NCBI GenBank assembly: GCA_013398955.1
Contig: VWPU01006191.1
Coordinates: 124,001 to 188,000, forward strand
DNA: 64,000 bases
Direction: 5' to 3'
Origin: Callaeas wilsoni
Taxonomy: Eukaryota; Chordata; Aves; Passeriformes; Callaeidae
Shown in pieces: positions 61,574 to 64,000 of this stretch. The first letter of the stretch is position 1; each line of letters opens with the position of its first letter. The notes under the pieces are model-generated. The model was not told where the DNA came from. It saw only the letters and a list, made by a program, of their open reading frames with translations, and ran no database searches. The position numbers and the translations under genes were made by a program.

Positions 61574-61613
61574 TCCCCCCACACACCACGCCACACCACG
61601 CCACGCCACAACC
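61574..61613 (+). repeat. Short CCACR/CACGC tandem repeat
   Basis: ACACCACGCCACACCACGCC followed by ACGCCACAACC: 5-mer-like units over about 40 bp with clustered CpG. Confidence 0.7.
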
Positions 61614-64000
61614 ACTAAAAATGGTGAGGAACTCACAGCGAATGTTACTAACAACAAGCAGAAGGCCGCAAGGTTGTGGGTTCTCCCCTGCAGGTTGGCC
61701 ACAAGTTGGGAGCATGACATATGGTACAAATAGGTTTGTGGTAGATGCTATTCCACTGTTCTTCTTTACTGAAGTCATTCATCCATGTCACTGCTGCCAG
61801 ATCTACCACAATGAATCTGAAGTGATGTGACCAGACTGTCTAAACTTCCAATCTTTCTTGGAGTCAACCATCTAGGAAGGGAAGGAGCTGTAGATTTGGA
61901 GGCTGAATCTCAAGATAATACCACACTTTCTCTTTGCAATGACACGGTAATTCACAAAAGATCTGGAAGAAGACGGGGAAATTCACTTGGGCCTCTGTAC
62001 TATCAGATACTTCAGCTAAGGTTCTCAGTACTCGCAAAAACCAGCTTCAATCAAATCCAAATATCCTAAAATATTAGAAACTCTTGTGCTGGGTTCTCAC
62101 ATCTTGGTGCAACTTCCCCTGCCTGGCTGACTGTTTTGGCACTACTGATCTTGGGAGATACCGCTGGTCCAAACTATTTAGTTTGCAGAAGAACAAAGTA
62201 AGAGACTTCCCTGCATTTCCTTTATCTCTCGGAGTCCACCATAGTGAGACCAAGTGATGATCTTCAAGTAGACAGTCAGTCCATCTCTGTTATGTGATGC
62301 ATGCAATATAGTGTATAAGCAAGTGGGAACCCTTGAAGACACACCCAGAACTTTGTGGAGACAATTTTAAAGAGTTTTTCAACTAAGAGCAGTTCAAATA
62401 CTGAGTCTGGAAAGTACTGTGACTCTCACAGGCATGGCAGGGCTGCTACATCATTGGCCATCCCCCTTCACCGCAGCCATTGACACAGCACAATGAAGTA
62501 GGTAAGTCAGGATGATGACTTATTAGAAGAAGGACTGGAACAGACCACAGCAACACATGAAGGATGAATTAAATATTATTAAAATTATTACTTGGTCAAT
62601 ACTACTTCTTTCAAAGATGGCCCAAATTATTCCTAAATTCCTGTCTCAGAGGACTAGGAATTTAACAGCTCATGAAAGCTTGAGGAGCCAGAACAGAATG
62701 AGACATGACATGATCACTGGGCTGGGAGAATTTTTGGTAAAATTACTATTAATAGTAAAATTACTATTAATTTTCAAAATAAGGTCGCTCCAGAACCTTT
62801 ACGTAAAATGCCCAGAATAAATTAATATTTTTACCATTTTTCAATGGCATTCAGGCTATAGATTAAAATAACAAAACATGCAGTTTTCAAAAAAAGAAAA
62901 TAAGATATATCTTATCAAAGTTTTATAAATGCTGCATAAAATTTCTTAATTCTCACAGGTCAGCATTCAAAAGATAACGTTAAAAAAGAAAGAGCTCTAG
63001 AAAACTGTTCATCAGTATTAGTGGAAGTTTTCAGTTTACTTCAGAACTGCTTGTATTATGGTGCTGCAATGAAATAATTTCTTTGTTTCTGCAGTGTTAT
63101 ATTTTTAGATGTATTGAAGAATTGTGAAAACAATTTTGCAATATCCTTCCCCTTCTGAAAAATGTGTCTTTGTTTCCCTATTTTTTTAATGAGACAGCAT
63201 TGACTGCTATAATTTCAAAGGCAATTAATTTTAATTAAGAACAGAAAGAAAAAATAGTTGGAATGAGAAAAGTTTAATATGATAAAAGAAATTTGAATTC
63301 CTCTAATGGATAAAAAAAATTATATTTACACACTATAGCAGCATAAATTTGAAGTGATAAAATTGAGTATAGGGAAAAATCCTGAAGTTCTGCCTACAAA
63401 CTCTAGCAAACCCACCAAAAAAAGTGTGCTAGCATATCAATAAATTCACAAAATTTCATGCTGTAGGTGAATAAAACAAAAAAAAATATATTACCAGACT
63501 GTATAAACAATATATTTTCAAGGTTTAGGTATAAAAAAACTTTTCTGCTAACAAAGGTGAAATTTTTTTGCTGCTGTCTCAACACCATCTCTGTTAGCCA
63601 GCTGAAGAGTCCTGTTTATTACCACGTATCTGAGAGCAGCATGTTTCAATGTAAGTGGAAATGTCAGTCAGTGTGTGGCATCGTGGATCAAAGCCCTGCC
63701 TCTGTACATGTACCTTCTCATCTCTCCTCGTCAGGGCTTCCAGTTTGAGATGGAACAGAAGGAATGTGAAGTTAGCTTCAAACAGATGTTGTAAAATGTC
63801 TGGTGGGAACAAGCTCCCCTCAGGAGCAGTCAGATTGTGTGGAAGAGCATCTGTTAACTTTCATTTGAAAGTCTCTACACTGGAGAATCCGAACATGGCA
63901 AAACAGAGCAAAGGAAAAAATTAATAACAGTTATGGAGAAGATGGAGAAAAGGAAGAAAAGTGTTATGGATTTGATGGTGTGTGGGCTTTTTGCTGAACC

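Larger units (their letters stand above)
30721..64000. other. CREB5: Non-coding region upstream of the internal promoter (long-isoform intron)
   Basis: No CREB5 exon encoding the N-terminal zinc finger (RPFVCNAPGC...), the TPTP activation motif or the segment ending STNRQIG was found on the minus strand. If gene order is as in other vertebrates, this is the large intron preceding the internal first exon. Apart from the repeats and candidate regulatory stretches listed, 32.5-38 kb, 39-42 kb, 45-49 kb, 50-57 kb and 62-64 kb hold only AT-rich sequence with short meaningless frames. Confidence 0.7.

Noticed and set aside
1..64000. CRISPR arrays, bacterial operons, integrated phage, tRNA or rRNA genes
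   Set aside because: None seen; the composition and repeats are those of a vertebrate intron.

Overview
The window is vertebrate and very probably avian nuclear DNA. It is AT-rich, has no bacterial-type gene packing and has no reading frame longer than about 260 codons. It carries CR1 LINE fragments, including one well-preserved 3' end (57,912-58,173) of the kind typical of birds. Species cannot be named from the sequence alone.

The gene is CREB5 (CRE-BPa, a bZIP factor of the ATF2/ATF7/CREB5 group), read on the minus strand. Two coding exons can be recognised. A 127-nt exon at 1,489-1,615 encodes the stretch beginning PVPGSLSSLLHLHNRQ, flanked by a strong acceptor and a GTAAGT donor. About 28.6 kb upstream in transcript terms, 30,187-30,233 encodes MFCTSAGNSGSVMSM plus two bases of the next codon. 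The two exons join in phase to give ...SVMSM-R-PVPGSL..., matching, as I recall it, the short human CREB5 isoform that starts at an internal promoter. That isoform lacks the N-terminal zinc finger and MAPK-responsive region of the long form. The exon that follows (expected to start MERQMSV) lies off the left edge. I did not find the zinc-finger exons of the long form, so they probably lie beyond 64,000.

Layout: 1-1,488 is intron; 1,489-1,615 is the shared coding exon; 1,616-30,186 is a large intron with an inverted CR1, an old dispersed repeat and simple repeats. From 30,187 to about 30,720 is the alternative first exon and its CpG-enriched promoter/5' UTR, with three bZIP-type sites and two tiny upstream ORFs. 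From 30,720 to 64,000 is non-coding sequence, which would be intron for the long isoform. It holds a 5S rRNA-derived SINE (42.7 kb), an old CR1 (43.2-43.7 kb), a younger CR1 (57.9-58.2 kb), microsatellites and several stretches that look like regulatory (conserved non-coding) DNA.

I see no novel multi-gene system. The most interesting object is the internal CREB5 promoter: it would make an activation-domain-less CREB5 and carries sites that CREB/ATF/AP-1 proteins themselves bind.
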